From JBGPIT01 sp041485125 (GTDB taxonomy: Bacteria > Desulfobacterota > Binatia > UTPRO1): a stretch of 15,602 nucleotides of DNA. Of this stretch, positions 1 to 6,796 are shown piece after piece (position 1 is the first letter of the stretch; every line of letters starts with the position of its first letter). Location: NCBI GenBank assembly GCA_041485125.1, contig JBGPIT010000077.1, forward strand, positions 1-15,602. The letters are read 5' to 3'. The position numbers and the translations under genes are program-made. A model generated the notes under the pieces. It did no database searches, was not told where the DNA came from, and saw nothing but the letters and a program-made list of their open reading frames with translations.

Positions 1-1775
1 CCCTCGGAGATCTGCGGCGTCAGGCGGAGCGTGATGCCGACGTCCTCGCGCTCGATCGTCGCGAAGACGTTCGAGAGGTTGGTTTCGCTGGTGGCGCGGC
101 TCGCGACGAAGGGCACGTTCTGGCCGACGATGATCTCCGCCTCCTCGTTGTCGGTGGTGAGGATGTTCGGCGCGGAGAGGATGTTGACGTCGTTGTCGTT
201 CTGCAGCGCGGTGAGGAGCGCGACCTGCGCCGGCACCTTCTTGCCGTCGGGCAGCGTGATCGTGCTGTCCGAGACCGCGCCGAGCGCCAGGCCCGAGAGT
301 GCCGCCGGATTGCTGAAGAGGTTGTTCAGATTGCCGAGGCTCAAGCGGCTGAAGCCGGTGCCGTCGGCGAGCCGCAGGCCGCCCTGGGTCTCGATCCCGA
401 GCTGGCGCATGCGGTCGAGCGTCACCTCGAGGATGATCGCCTCGACGTAGACTTGCCGCCGCCGGATGTCGAGCTTCTCGACGACGCTGAGGAGAAGCGC
501 GTAGTCCTCGGGTCCGGCGCTGATGATGAGCGCGTTGGTCGCGGGGTCGGCGGTGATGCGGACGTCGCCGGCGAACTCGATCGCGGGCTGCTGGCCGACT
601 TGTCCGCCCTGCGCCGGTTGGTTCGGCGGGCGGCGTTGGCGATTCATCGACGATCGCTGCAAGCTGCTGCCGTGCTGCTTTTGCGAGCGGCTCGTTCCGC
701 CGGCCTGCTGCCCGGGCTGTTGGCGTTGCTGCTGCGTCGGCGTGCGGGCGCCGCCGGGCGCGCCGATGATGTCGAGCAGGACCGGTAGCAAGTCCTCGGC
801 GTTGGCGTACTTGAGATAGTAGACGTTGATCCGCCCCGAGCCCGGCGGCAGCGGCACGTCGAGGCGCTCGACCAGCGCCTTGATCTGCTGCATCTGCTCC
901 GCCGCGGCGCTGACGATGAGCGTGTTGGTACGGTCGTCGGGGGTGATGCGGAAGGCGCGCAGTTGGCCGCTCCCCGGCGCGCGTGGGGCTTGCGGCGGGG
1001 GCGGCTGGCCGGGGGCCGCCGGACGCGTGTCGTCGAGGACTTGCTGGATCGTGTCGGCGATGTCGCCCGCCGCGGCGTGCTTCAATGGAATCAGCGTCGT
1101 GTGACGGCGCGAGCTCGGCACGTCGAGCTCGGCGATCAGGCGCGACAAGCGGTCCACGTTCGCCGCCGAGTCGATGATGATGAGCGAGTTCGTTTGCAGA
1201 TACTGGGTGATCAGGCCGTCCTTCGACACCATCGGCTGTAGCACCGGCAGCACGTCGGGTGTGTCGACCTGCTCGAGCGGGATGAGACGCGTGATGTACT
1301 CCTCGACCGGCACCTTGCCGATGCCGTCGGTGACCGTGCGGAGGCTCGTCTCCTTCGCGTCCTTGGTCGGGATGATGCGGATCGCGGCGCCGCTGGGGAC
1401 GGTCGTGAAGCCCTTCACCTGCAGCACGGCTTGGAAGACCTGGTACGCTTCCTCGGGCGTGACCTTCGTCGGCGAGATCACCGTCACCTTGCCCTGGACG
1501 CGCTCGTCCATGACGAAGTTCTTGCCGGTGATCTCGCCCATGAACTTGACGAGGACCCCCAGGTCGACGTCCTGGAAGTCCATGGTGATGAAGCGCTCGC
1601 CGTCGGACTCGATGATGCGCGGTCCGGGCGGTACCGGCGAGGCCTCACCGGCGCGCGCCGGGCTTGCCGCGGGCTCGGCGGGCTGTGGCCGCGCGACGCG
1701 CGGCGCCGCGATGAGCGCGACGGCCACGGCTGCCGCGATCAGGGCTCGATCGAAAAGACGTCGCGCTTTCTGCAC
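1..1775 (-). CDS. gspD: Type II secretion system secretin GspD, C-terminus cut by window edge
   Basis: Outer-membrane secretin that forms the exit channel of the type II secretion system. About 591 codons are visible; the C-terminal end lies beyond position 1. The start is GTG at 1773-1775, the first usable start after the gspC stop (the frame is open back to it but has no ATG, GTG or TTG), with GGGGGA just upstream. Residues 1-30 form a signal peptide. Next come an N0-type domain (about 58-140; ITMDFQDVDLGVLVKFM), N1 (about 157-220; LIPLEQVDTPDVLPVL), N2 (from about 222; TLIPLKHAAAGDIADTI) and N3 (from about 317). A Gln/Gly/Arg-rich stretch interrupts N3 at about 338-396. The secretin domain starts near 440 (VYVEAIILEVT) and shows the VGQNVPFVASRAT and VGITLRLTPQISEG motifs. 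It follows gspC in the same direction after a 72-bp gap. Family assignment is secure; domain borders are approximate. Confidence 0.95.
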   Translation of the reverse strand, partial: MQKARRLFDRALIAAAVAVALIAAPRVARPQPAEPAASPARAGEASPVPPGPRIIESDGERFITMDFQDVDLGVLVKFMGEITGKNFVMDERVQGKVTVISPTKVTPEEAYQVFQAVLQVKGFTTVPSGAAIRIIPTKDAKETSLRTVTDGIGKVPVEEYITRLIPLEQVDTPDVLPVLQPMVSKDGLITQYLQTNSLIIIDSAANVDRLSRLIAELDVPSSRRHTTLIPLKHAAAGDIADTIQQVLDDTRPAAPGQPPPPQAPRAPGSGQLRAFRITPDDRTNTLIVSAAAEQMQQIKALVERLDVPLPPGSGRINVYYLKYANAEDLLPVLLDIIGAPGGARTPTQQQRQQPGQQAGGTSRSQKQHGSSLQRSSMNRQRRPPNQPAQGGQVGQQPAIEFAGDVRITADPATNALIISAGPEDYALLLSVVEKLDIRRRQVYVEAIILEVTLDRMRQLGIETQGGLRLADGTGFSRLSLGNLNNLFSNPAALSGLALGAVSDSTITLPDGKKVPAQVALLTALQNDNDVNILSAPNILTTDNEEAEIIVGQNVPFVASRATSETNLSNVFATIEREDVGITLRLTPQISE

Positions 1776-1798
1776 CCGTCCCCCACTCTTCCGCTCGC

Positions 1799-1819
1799 CG
1801 CGCCCTCTTCGAGGGCGCG
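1799..1819 (-). other. Perfect intercistronic hairpin between gspC and gspD
   Basis: A perfect 9-bp inverted repeat with a 3-base loop: arms 1799-1807 and 1811-1819, loop 1808-1810. On the gspCD transcript it reads CGCGCCCTC, loop GAA, GAGGGCGCG. It sits 28 bases after the gspC stop and 23 bases before the gspD start codon. No run of U follows it, so it does not look like a Rho-independent terminator. A role in mRNA stability, processing or tuning of gspC relative to gspD is inference. Confidence 0.55.
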
Positions 1820-1847
1820 TACGCGCTTCCGCTCCGACGCGGCGTGC

Positions 1848-2705
1848 TCAGCGAATCTCATACGAGAAATTCTTGACCTGTTTGTTGCGCTCGAGGTCGA
1901 GCGCGACGTGGCCTTCGTTCTGCAGCTCCGTGAAGAGCGACAAGGCCTTGGTCGGATCGGTGATCTCGACGCCGTTCACGCGCTTGATGATGTCGCCGTT
2001 CTGCAGGCCGATCTTCTCGAACACCGATCCGGCCTTGATCGCGAAGACCCGAAAGCCGACCGTCTTCCCGTCGACGAAGAACGGCACCGCGCGTGCTTGC
2101 GTGTAGACCTCGTTCAGGTTTTGCAGCGTCTTGTCGAGCTCGCGACGGTCGATCAGGAACTTGTTGTCGGCGGTCTTCCGGATGCGCTCGCCGGCGGCTG
2201 GTGCGACGGCGCCGGGTGCGGTCGCGGGGGTGCGCGCCGACGAGAGCTCCAAGACCTCCTCCTCGCCGTCGCGCTCGAGCACTACGCGATCCCACTCGAC
2301 GCGTGCCAAGGTGGCCGTGTCGAGGATGCGGTCGCCGACCCGATAGAGCGCCTGTCGCTTCGCGACTTGGTCCTCGATGATCGCGTATGACTGCGCCGGG
2401 TCGTGCAGCACCGCGGTGCCCCAGAGCTTGACGTTGAGATCCGTGCGCTTGAAATCTTCGCCGCTGGCACGCGGCGCGCGGCCTTTGACCGCGTTGAACA
2501 CGTCGCGCTCGTAGATCATCGCGTAGTCCGACGCGGGTCGGGTCGCGGCGGCCTCACCCGGCGCCGCGACCGGGGCTGCGGGCGCGAGCGGCGCGTCGAG
2601 CCGGGCGGCGATCCCGGTGTTCACGATGCGAGCGCCGAACCATGCGATCATCGCGAGCAGGAGAAGATTCGACGCGACCAGCGCCGGCCGCCACGTGGCG
2701 CTCAT
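1848..2705 (-). CDS. gspC: Type II secretion system inner-membrane protein GspC with PDZ domain
   Basis: GspC links the inner-membrane platform of the type II secretion system to the GspD secretin and takes part in substrate recognition. The 285-residue protein has the family layout. A short cytoplasmic N-terminus precedes one membrane helix (about 8-27), then an Ala/Pro-rich linker (about 35-58). The HR domain follows (about 62-156), with IYERDVFNAV at its start, LWGTAV, YRVGD and DRVVLERDG. A second linker leads to a C-terminal PDZ domain (about 215-283; GFRVFAIKAGSVFEKIGLQ, NGDIIKRVNG). It is the first gene of a minus-strand operon, with gspD 72 bp downstream. There is no Shine-Dalgarno sequence before the ATG; instead a TATACA box ends seven bases upstream, which suggests a leaderless mRNA. 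Length and domain order match typical GspC. Confidence 0.93.
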   Translation of the reverse strand: MSATWRPALVASNLLLLAMIAWFGARIVNTGIAARLDAPLAPAAPVAAPGEAAATRPASDYAMIYERDVFNAVKGRAPRASGEDFKRTDLNVKLWGTAVLHDPAQSYAIIEDQVAKRQALYRVGDRILDTATLARVEWDRVVLERDGEEEVLELSSARTPATAPGAVAPAAGERIRKTADNKFLIDRRELDKTLQNLNEVYTQARAVPFFVDGKTVGFRVFAIKAGSVFEKIGLQNGDIIKRVNGVEITDPTKALSLFTELQNEGHVALDLERNKQVKNFSYEIR

Positions 2706-2712
2706 GCTGGCG

Positions 2713-2742
2713 TGTATAGGAGAAACCCCCCGTTGCCTTCAA
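2713..2742 (-). promoter_or_regulatory. Candidate sigma-70-type promoter of gspCD
   Basis: On the minus strand, TTGAAG (2742-2737) and TATACA (2718-2713) are separated by 18 bases. The -10 box ends 7 bases before the gspC ATG, so the predicted transcript start falls at or next to the A of the start codon. The boxes are seen directly; promoter function and the leaderless reading are inference. Confidence 0.5.
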
Positions 2743-2760
2743 GCAAGGTGGCGAAATCGT

Positions 2761-2790
2761 TTGACGCTCGCCCGAGTGAGCTTCCATAAT
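2761..2790 (+). promoter_or_regulatory. Candidate sigma-70-type promoter of the Cys-rich hydrolase gene
   Basis: TTGACG (2761-2766) and CATAAT (2785-2790) are spaced by 18 bases, each one mismatch from the sigma-70 consensus. AT-rich boxes of this quality are uncommon by chance in such GC-rich DNA. The predicted start near 2797 leaves a leader of about 45 bases containing AAGGAGA (2827-2833), a good ribosome binding site 8 bases before the ATG at 2842. It lies back to back with the gspCD promoter. Confidence 0.6.
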
Positions 2791-2841
2791 CCGTGCGCCC
2801 CGGCGCTCGTGCCGTAACCCCAAGCGAAGGAGATTCCCTCG

Positions 2842-5802
2842 ATGCGCGCTGCCTCGCGACGCGCGGCCGTCCTCTCGGCCGCTCTGCTCCTCCTCACCGC
2901 CGCCGCGGCGACGGCACAGCCGACGACCAAAGAGTTGCTCAAGTGCCAGCAGACGCTCGAGAACGAGAGCGCGAAGCTGCAGAAGCTGCGCGCCAAATTC
3001 GTCGGCGCCTGCGTACGCGAGCTGCTCGCGTGCACGCTCGCGAGCGAGATCGACGGCGCGCCGCTCGCGCCGTGCCGGAACGCGGCGATCGCGGGCTGCA
3101 ACACCGGTCTCGCCTCGGCGGGCGCGGCGGCGACGAGCTTCACGACGAAGGTCGCGGCCAAGTGCGCGATCCCCGACGCCAGCACGCGGTCGCGCCGCGG
3201 CCTCGGCTTCCGCGACGACGGGGGCGCCTGCGCGGCGCTGTCGCCGCCGGGCTCGGTCGCGACCACCGCCGCCGCGCTCGATTGCGTCGTGCGGAGCGTC
3301 GCCTGCGCCGCCGACGATCGCATCGAGCAGGCCTTCCCGCGCGCGTACGAGGTGCTGAGCGGTGCCGGCCTGGCGGCGAGCGCGCCGTGCGTCGACGTTC
3401 GCGCCGGCGCGCCCGGCGGGGCCGGCTCGACGCCGTCCAAAAGCCTCCTCGATTGTCAGGGCGCGATCGAGAAGAGCTTCGTCAAGGTCGAACGCCTGCG
3501 TGAGAAGGCGATCCGCAAGTGCTCCGGCGCGCTCTTCAAGTGCGACCTGGCGGCCGACCGGTTGGAGTCGAGCATCGTCGAGCGCAACACGTGTCGCGGC
3601 AAGGCTCAGAACGGCTGCAACTCGCAGCGTGCCGGCATCGCCACCAAGGCGCTCGCGCGTGACGCCAACGTCACGGCGAAGTGCGGCGGTGCCGCGCTCG
3701 CCGACGTGAAGGCGCGCCTCGGTTTCGGCGAAACCTGTGGCCCCGCGGCGTCGATCGGCGACGTCGTCGGCTGTCTCTCGGACGACCTCGAGGCGCGGAC
3801 GGAGCACGGCGTCGGCGTCGTCACGCCGCGCGCGTGCGCGCTGCTGCGCGCCGGCGGGCAGCTCGGCGGCTACGAGGACACCTGCGTGCCGTCGTGCGGC
3901 AACGGCGTCGTCGAGCCGGGCGAGGTCTGCGACGACGGCAACGTCGACTCGCTCGATACCTGCACCACGAGCTGCACCGCGGGGCCGATCGGCTTCGAGA
4001 CCGTCGTCGTTCCGTCGGCCGCCGCGCCCGCCCACGGGCCCGACGGCTCACCGGCGAACGCGGTGCCGCCGGGGAGCACGCTCGCGATCCAGTTCGGCAG
4101 CACTGTTTTCGATCTCAACCGCACCGCGTACACGCGTTACTTCACCCCGGGTGCCGGCGATCCCGATACGGTCCTGATCCTGGTGCCCGGCTTCGCGGGC
4201 GGCGCCGGCGACTTCCGCCTGCTCGCGGAGAACCTGCTCGCGCGCGCCGTCGCGGCGGGACAGATCCGCCTCGAGGTCTGGGCCTACGACCGTCGCAGCA
4301 ACCTGGTCGAGGACACGGCGGGTGCCGAGATCGCCGAGGACGATCTCGACGCCGGTCTCGCGCTCGACTGGTTCTTCGGCGGCTCGATCGGCATCCCGCT
4401 CGATCCGCGCCTCAGCCGCCGCGCGGTCTTTCACAGCGGCGTCGACCTCGCGTTCTTCGCGAACTTCACCCCGCAGATGTTCGCGCGCGACATCGACACC
4501 GTGGTCGCCGCCGCGCACGCGCTGCCGAGCGCGCCGGCGGTCTTCCTCGGCGGGCATTCGCTCGGCACGCTCTTCACCGGCCGCTACGCTGCGACCGACT
4601 TCGACCAAGGTCCCGGCGTCGATCCCGGCTATGCGAAGGTGAAGGGCCTCGTCCTCCTCGAGGGCGGCGGGGGTGCGACGCCGCCGACGCCGCCGACGAG
4701 CGACGATCTCGACACCGTGATCGCGAAGGCCGACGGCGGCCTCTACCACGCGGTCCAGACCCACGACTCCCGCTGCGTCGACGGCACGCCATGCACGACC
4801 GACGCCGACTGTTCCAGTGTGACGCTGCCGGCCGGCGCCGTCACCAACAAGTGTGTTGCCACCGTCGAGGCCTACACGGGGTCGAACCCGATGGGCGTCG
4901 CGTTCATCGATCCGCAGATCCAGGCCGCGGGTCACATCGCGGGCATCCAGGGCGTTCTCGATCCCGACGGGCCGGTCGTGATCCAGGAGAACTTCGGCAG
5001 CGGATCGGCGGTCGCGAACGTTTCCGGTCTCGGTATCTTGACCTCGCTGCCGCCCTCGAGCACCGAGGCCGGCATCGGCTTCTTCCTCGACGACGACTTC
5101 TCGCCGATCGCCGCCTTCCGCGCCTCGATCGGCTACTCGAACGACGGCCCGAACACGCCCTTCATCGGCGGCCTGATCCTGCCGCAAGCCGCGTTCGGCG
5201 ATCCCTACCGGCTGTGGATCAACATCGACGAGCCGCAGCCGTCACAGGCGATCCCCAACAACGGCTTCCCGACGTCGAACCTCGCCAAGGTGTGGGGCCA
5301 GGAGAAGGAGGTCACCAACCTCGACCGCTTCTTGCCCTCGCTCTTCGCCGGCGACACCGACTTCGGCGACTGGTACTTCCCGTCGTCGGGTCTCTCAGTC
5401 ACCAGCGAGCTGGACGGCAGCGCGACCTTCGGCGGCCTCGACTCGACGCCGCTCTCCGTCGGCCGCAACCGCCCCGACATCGAGAACCTGACGCAGGTCG
5501 CCGCCGTCAACGTGCCGGTCATCGCTTTCGGCGGCACCAACGGCCTCACGCCGACGGCGGCGAGCTACAAGGCCTTCGCGACCAGCATCGGCACCTGCAC
5601 CGCGCCGTCCTGCAACGGCAGCACCCCGCGCCTCGTCACCGACGATCCGATCACGCCGACCTTCGGCGGCATTCCCGGCGGCTTCGAGGTCTACATGCAA
5701 GAAGGCTATGCCCACATCGACGTCGTCACCGCCGAGGACAACCCGTCGCACAACAACGTCCTCGGCCCGCTGCTGGCGTTCCTGACGCGCAACACGCCGT
5801 AA
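2842..5802 (+). CDS. Exported Cys-rich alpha/beta-hydrolase (putative lipase/esterase-like)
   Basis: A 986-residue exported protein of unknown substrate. Residues 1-26 are a signal peptide ending in TAQ. Two copies of a Cys-rich module follow (about 32-176 and 202-339). A Myxococcus-type Cys-rich repeat comes next (352-378; CGNGVVEPGEVCDDGN). The rest is an alpha/beta-hydrolase domain with LILVPGFAGGAGDF (oxyanion region, near 445-457), the nucleophile elbow GHSLG with Ser573, and a likely catalytic His958 in AHID close to the C-terminus. I could not place the acidic residue of the triad with confidence. A small Cys cluster (C645, C651, C657, C671; CVDGTPCTTDADC) interrupts the hydrolase part. 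The many cysteines suggest a disulfide-bonded extracellular protein. The start is supported by AAGGAGA at 2827-2833. The gene stands alone, divergent from gspCD and convergent with rlmJ. Lipase, esterase or polyester depolymerase are all possible. Confidence 0.8.
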   Translation: MRAASRRAAVLSAALLLLTAAAATAQPTTKELLKCQQTLENESAKLQKLRAKFVGACVRELLACTLASEIDGAPLAPCRNAAIAGCNTGLASAGAAATSFTTKVAAKCAIPDASTRSRRGLGFRDDGGACAALSPPGSVATTAAALDCVVRSVACAADDRIEQAFPRAYEVLSGAGLAASAPCVDVRAGAPGGAGSTPSKSLLDCQGAIEKSFVKVERLREKAIRKCSGALFKCDLAADRLESSIVERNTCRGKAQNGCNSQRAGIATKALARDANVTAKCGGAALADVKARLGFGETCGPAASIGDVVGCLSDDLEARTEHGVGVVTPRACALLRAGGQLGGYEDTCVPSCGNGVVEPGEVCDDGNVDSLDTCTTSCTAGPIGFETVVVPSAAAPAHGPDGSPANAVPPGSTLAIQFGSTVFDLNRTAYTRYFTPGAGDPDTVLILVPGFAGGAGDFRLLAENLLARAVAAGQIRLEVWAYDRRSNLVEDTAGAEIAEDDLDAGLALDWFFGGSIGIPLDPRLSRRAVFHSGVDLAFFANFTPQMFARDIDTVVAAAHALPSAPAVFLGGHSLGTLFTGRYAATDFDQGPGVDPGYAKVKGLVLLEGGGGATPPTPPTSDDLDTVIAKADGGLYHAVQTHDSRCVDGTPCTTDADCSSVTLPAGAVTNKCVATVEAYTGSNPMGVAFIDPQIQAAGHIAGIQGVLDPDGPVVIQENFGSGSAVANVSGLGILTSLPPSSTEAGIGFFLDDDFSPIAAFRASIGYSNDGPNTPFIGGLILPQAAFGDPYRLWINIDEPQPSQAIPNNGFPTSNLAKVWGQEKEVTNLDRFLPSLFAGDTDFGDWYFPSSGLSVTSELDGSATFGGLDSTPLSVGRNRPDIENLTQVAAVNVPVIAFGGTNGLTPTAASYKAFATSIGTCTAPSCNGSTPRLVTDDPITPTFGGIPGGFEVYMQEGYAHIDVVTAEDNPSHNNVLGPLLAFLTRNTP
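2935..3369 (+). repeat. Cys-rich module, copy 1 (residues about 32-176)
   Basis: First copy of an internal protein duplication. Cysteines fall at residues 35, 57, 64, 78, 86, 108 and 130, followed by a later C148 and a PRAYEVL segment. Spacing matches copy 2 except in two loops. It begins LLKCQ, where copy 2 begins LLDCQ. Confidence 0.7.
3445..3858 (+). repeat. Cys-rich module, copy 2 (residues about 202-339)
   Basis: Second copy of the duplication. Cysteines fall at 205, 227, 234, 251, 259, 281 and 299, then C311 and PRACALL. The intervals 22, 7, 8 and 22 are identical to copy 1, and only the third and last intervals differ (17 versus 14; 18 versus 22). C311 to the PR pair is also the same distance as C148 to its PR pair. 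Confidence 0.7.
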
Positions 5803-5808
5803 GGCTGG

Positions 5809-5840
5809 ACGCGGTCGCTGCGACGTCAGCGGCCGCGTTT
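5809..5840 (+). terminator. Candidate intrinsic terminator after the hydrolase gene
   Basis: A 12-bp stem (5809-5820 with 5827-5838) encloses a 6-base loop. All pairs are Watson-Crick except one G-U wobble. It begins 7 bases after the hydrolase stop codon and is followed by only a short TTT. On the minus strand the wobble becomes a mismatch and no T-run follows, so it fits the plus-strand gene better. It lies in the 62-bp convergent gap and may also limit read-through from rlmJ. Confidence 0.55.
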
Positions 5841-5864
5841 CCGGTACGCCGTCGACGTGCGCCG

Positions 5865-6752
5865 CTATTCGTCCGCCGCCCATGCGACGGTGCGGGACGA
5901 CCACACGCCGGGACGGATTGCGCACGCGGCGCCAAGGATCGGGGCGGCGGCGCCGATCGTCGCGAGCACGCCGGCGGGCGGGCGGATCAGGAGGACGCCG
6001 CTGCCGTTCAGGCGGCGACGCTGGTGCTCGAGCGGGGTGGTGACGAGCTCGGCGATCGTGCCGCCGACGCCGGCGGTGCGCAGGCGGAGGATCATCGCGT
6101 TCGGGCGGGTGAGACTCTTCACGGGATACCAGAGCATGAAAGTTGCGCTGTGCGACGCGGCGGCCGCCCGCGCCAGGACGTCGGGGACGAGCGTCCAGTC
6201 GGGCTTCTGCGACCACGGCGGATCGACGAGGACGACGATGGCATCGCTCTCCGCCTCGGCGTCGCGTACCGCTTGCTCGAGCGCGGCGAGACCGTCGCCG
6301 CGGGTGATCCGCACGTGCGCGTCGTCACCGAGGCGGCTGGTGAGCTTCGCACATGCGTCGGCGTCGCGCTCCCACAAGCGAAGGGCGGCCTCCGGTCCGA
6401 GGACGGTACGCGCGAAGAGCGGCGAGCCCGGATAGCGCGTCGGGCGCTCCGCGTCGCCGGCCGCGAGCCGCCGACAGAGCGCGACGTAGCGCGCGACCGC
6501 GTCCGATGGATCGGAGTCGACGCGGCTCCAGAGCCGGCCGACGCCTTCCGTCCATTCACCGGTCGTACCGAGCGCGTAGCTGCCCTCACCGGCGTGCGAC
6601 TCGACGAAGGTCGCACGGGACGACGTCGCTGCGACCTGGCGCAGCACCTCGGCCAGCACGCAGTGCTTCCACACGTCGCCGACGTTGCCGGCGTGAAAGC
6701 GATGGCTGTAGTCGGGCGTGGCGGCGGGCTGGTAACGCGAGAGTTCCGTCAT
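5865..6752 (-). CDS. rlmJ: 23S rRNA (adenine-N6)-methyltransferase RlmJ
   Basis: RlmJ uses S-adenosylmethionine to methylate N6 of A2030 (E. coli numbering) in 23S rRNA. The 295-residue product is close to the usual length of about 280. Recognisable family motifs are YSHRFHAGNVGDVWKH (15-30; typical form YrHaFHAGNxaDvxKH), ESHAGEGSY (51-59, cofactor-binding motif I), YPGSP (107-111), GDGLAAL (152-158), the catalytic motif DPPW (177-180) in place of the commoner DPPY, and GSG (250-252). Trp for Tyr in this motif is tolerated in N6-adenine methyltransferases. The ATG start gives the expected N-terminus, though no clear Shine-Dalgarno sequence precedes it. It is convergent with the hydrolase gene and divergent from lysS, 44 bp from the chosen lysS start, so it is its own transcription unit. 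Confidence 0.92.
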   Translation of the reverse strand: MTELSRYQPAATPDYSHRFHAGNVGDVWKHCVLAEVLRQVAATSSRATFVESHAGEGSYALGTTGEWTEGVGRLWSRVDSDPSDAVARYVALCRRLAAGDAERPTRYPGSPLFARTVLGPEAALRLWERDADACAKLTSRLGDDAHVRITRGDGLAALEQAVRDAEAESDAIVVLVDPPWSQKPDWTLVPDVLARAAAASHSATFMLWYPVKSLTRPNAMILRLRTAGVGGTIAELVTTPLEHQRRRLNGSGVLLIRPPAGVLATIGAAAPILGAACAIRPGVWSSRTVAWAADE

Positions 6753-6796
6753 GGTGGGGTTTGACTTCCCGGACGATTCAGCTTTTCTTGATCGGT

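Noticed and set aside
2554..4035. A 493-codon minus-strand frame across the divergent spacer and the hydrolase start
   Set aside because: It overlaps gspC in another frame and runs through two likely promoters; composition is that of a shadow.
3681..6764. A 1027-codon plus-strand frame overlapping the hydrolase gene and antisense to rlmJ
   Set aside because: The product is almost entirely Arg, Ala, Gly and Pro, a typical GC-rich shadow, and both overlapped genes have clear motifs.
6761..6792. TTGACT at 6761-6766 as the lysS promoter
   Set aside because: No good -10 box at 16-18 bases; CTTGAT at 6787-6792 is spaced 20 bases and overlaps the alternative TTG start. It is kept only as a remark under lysS.
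6353..6796. Extending lysS upstream to the ATG at 6353
   Set aside because: It would add about 148 Arg-rich residues antisense to rlmJ with no family match; the LysRS similarity starts only after about 6797.
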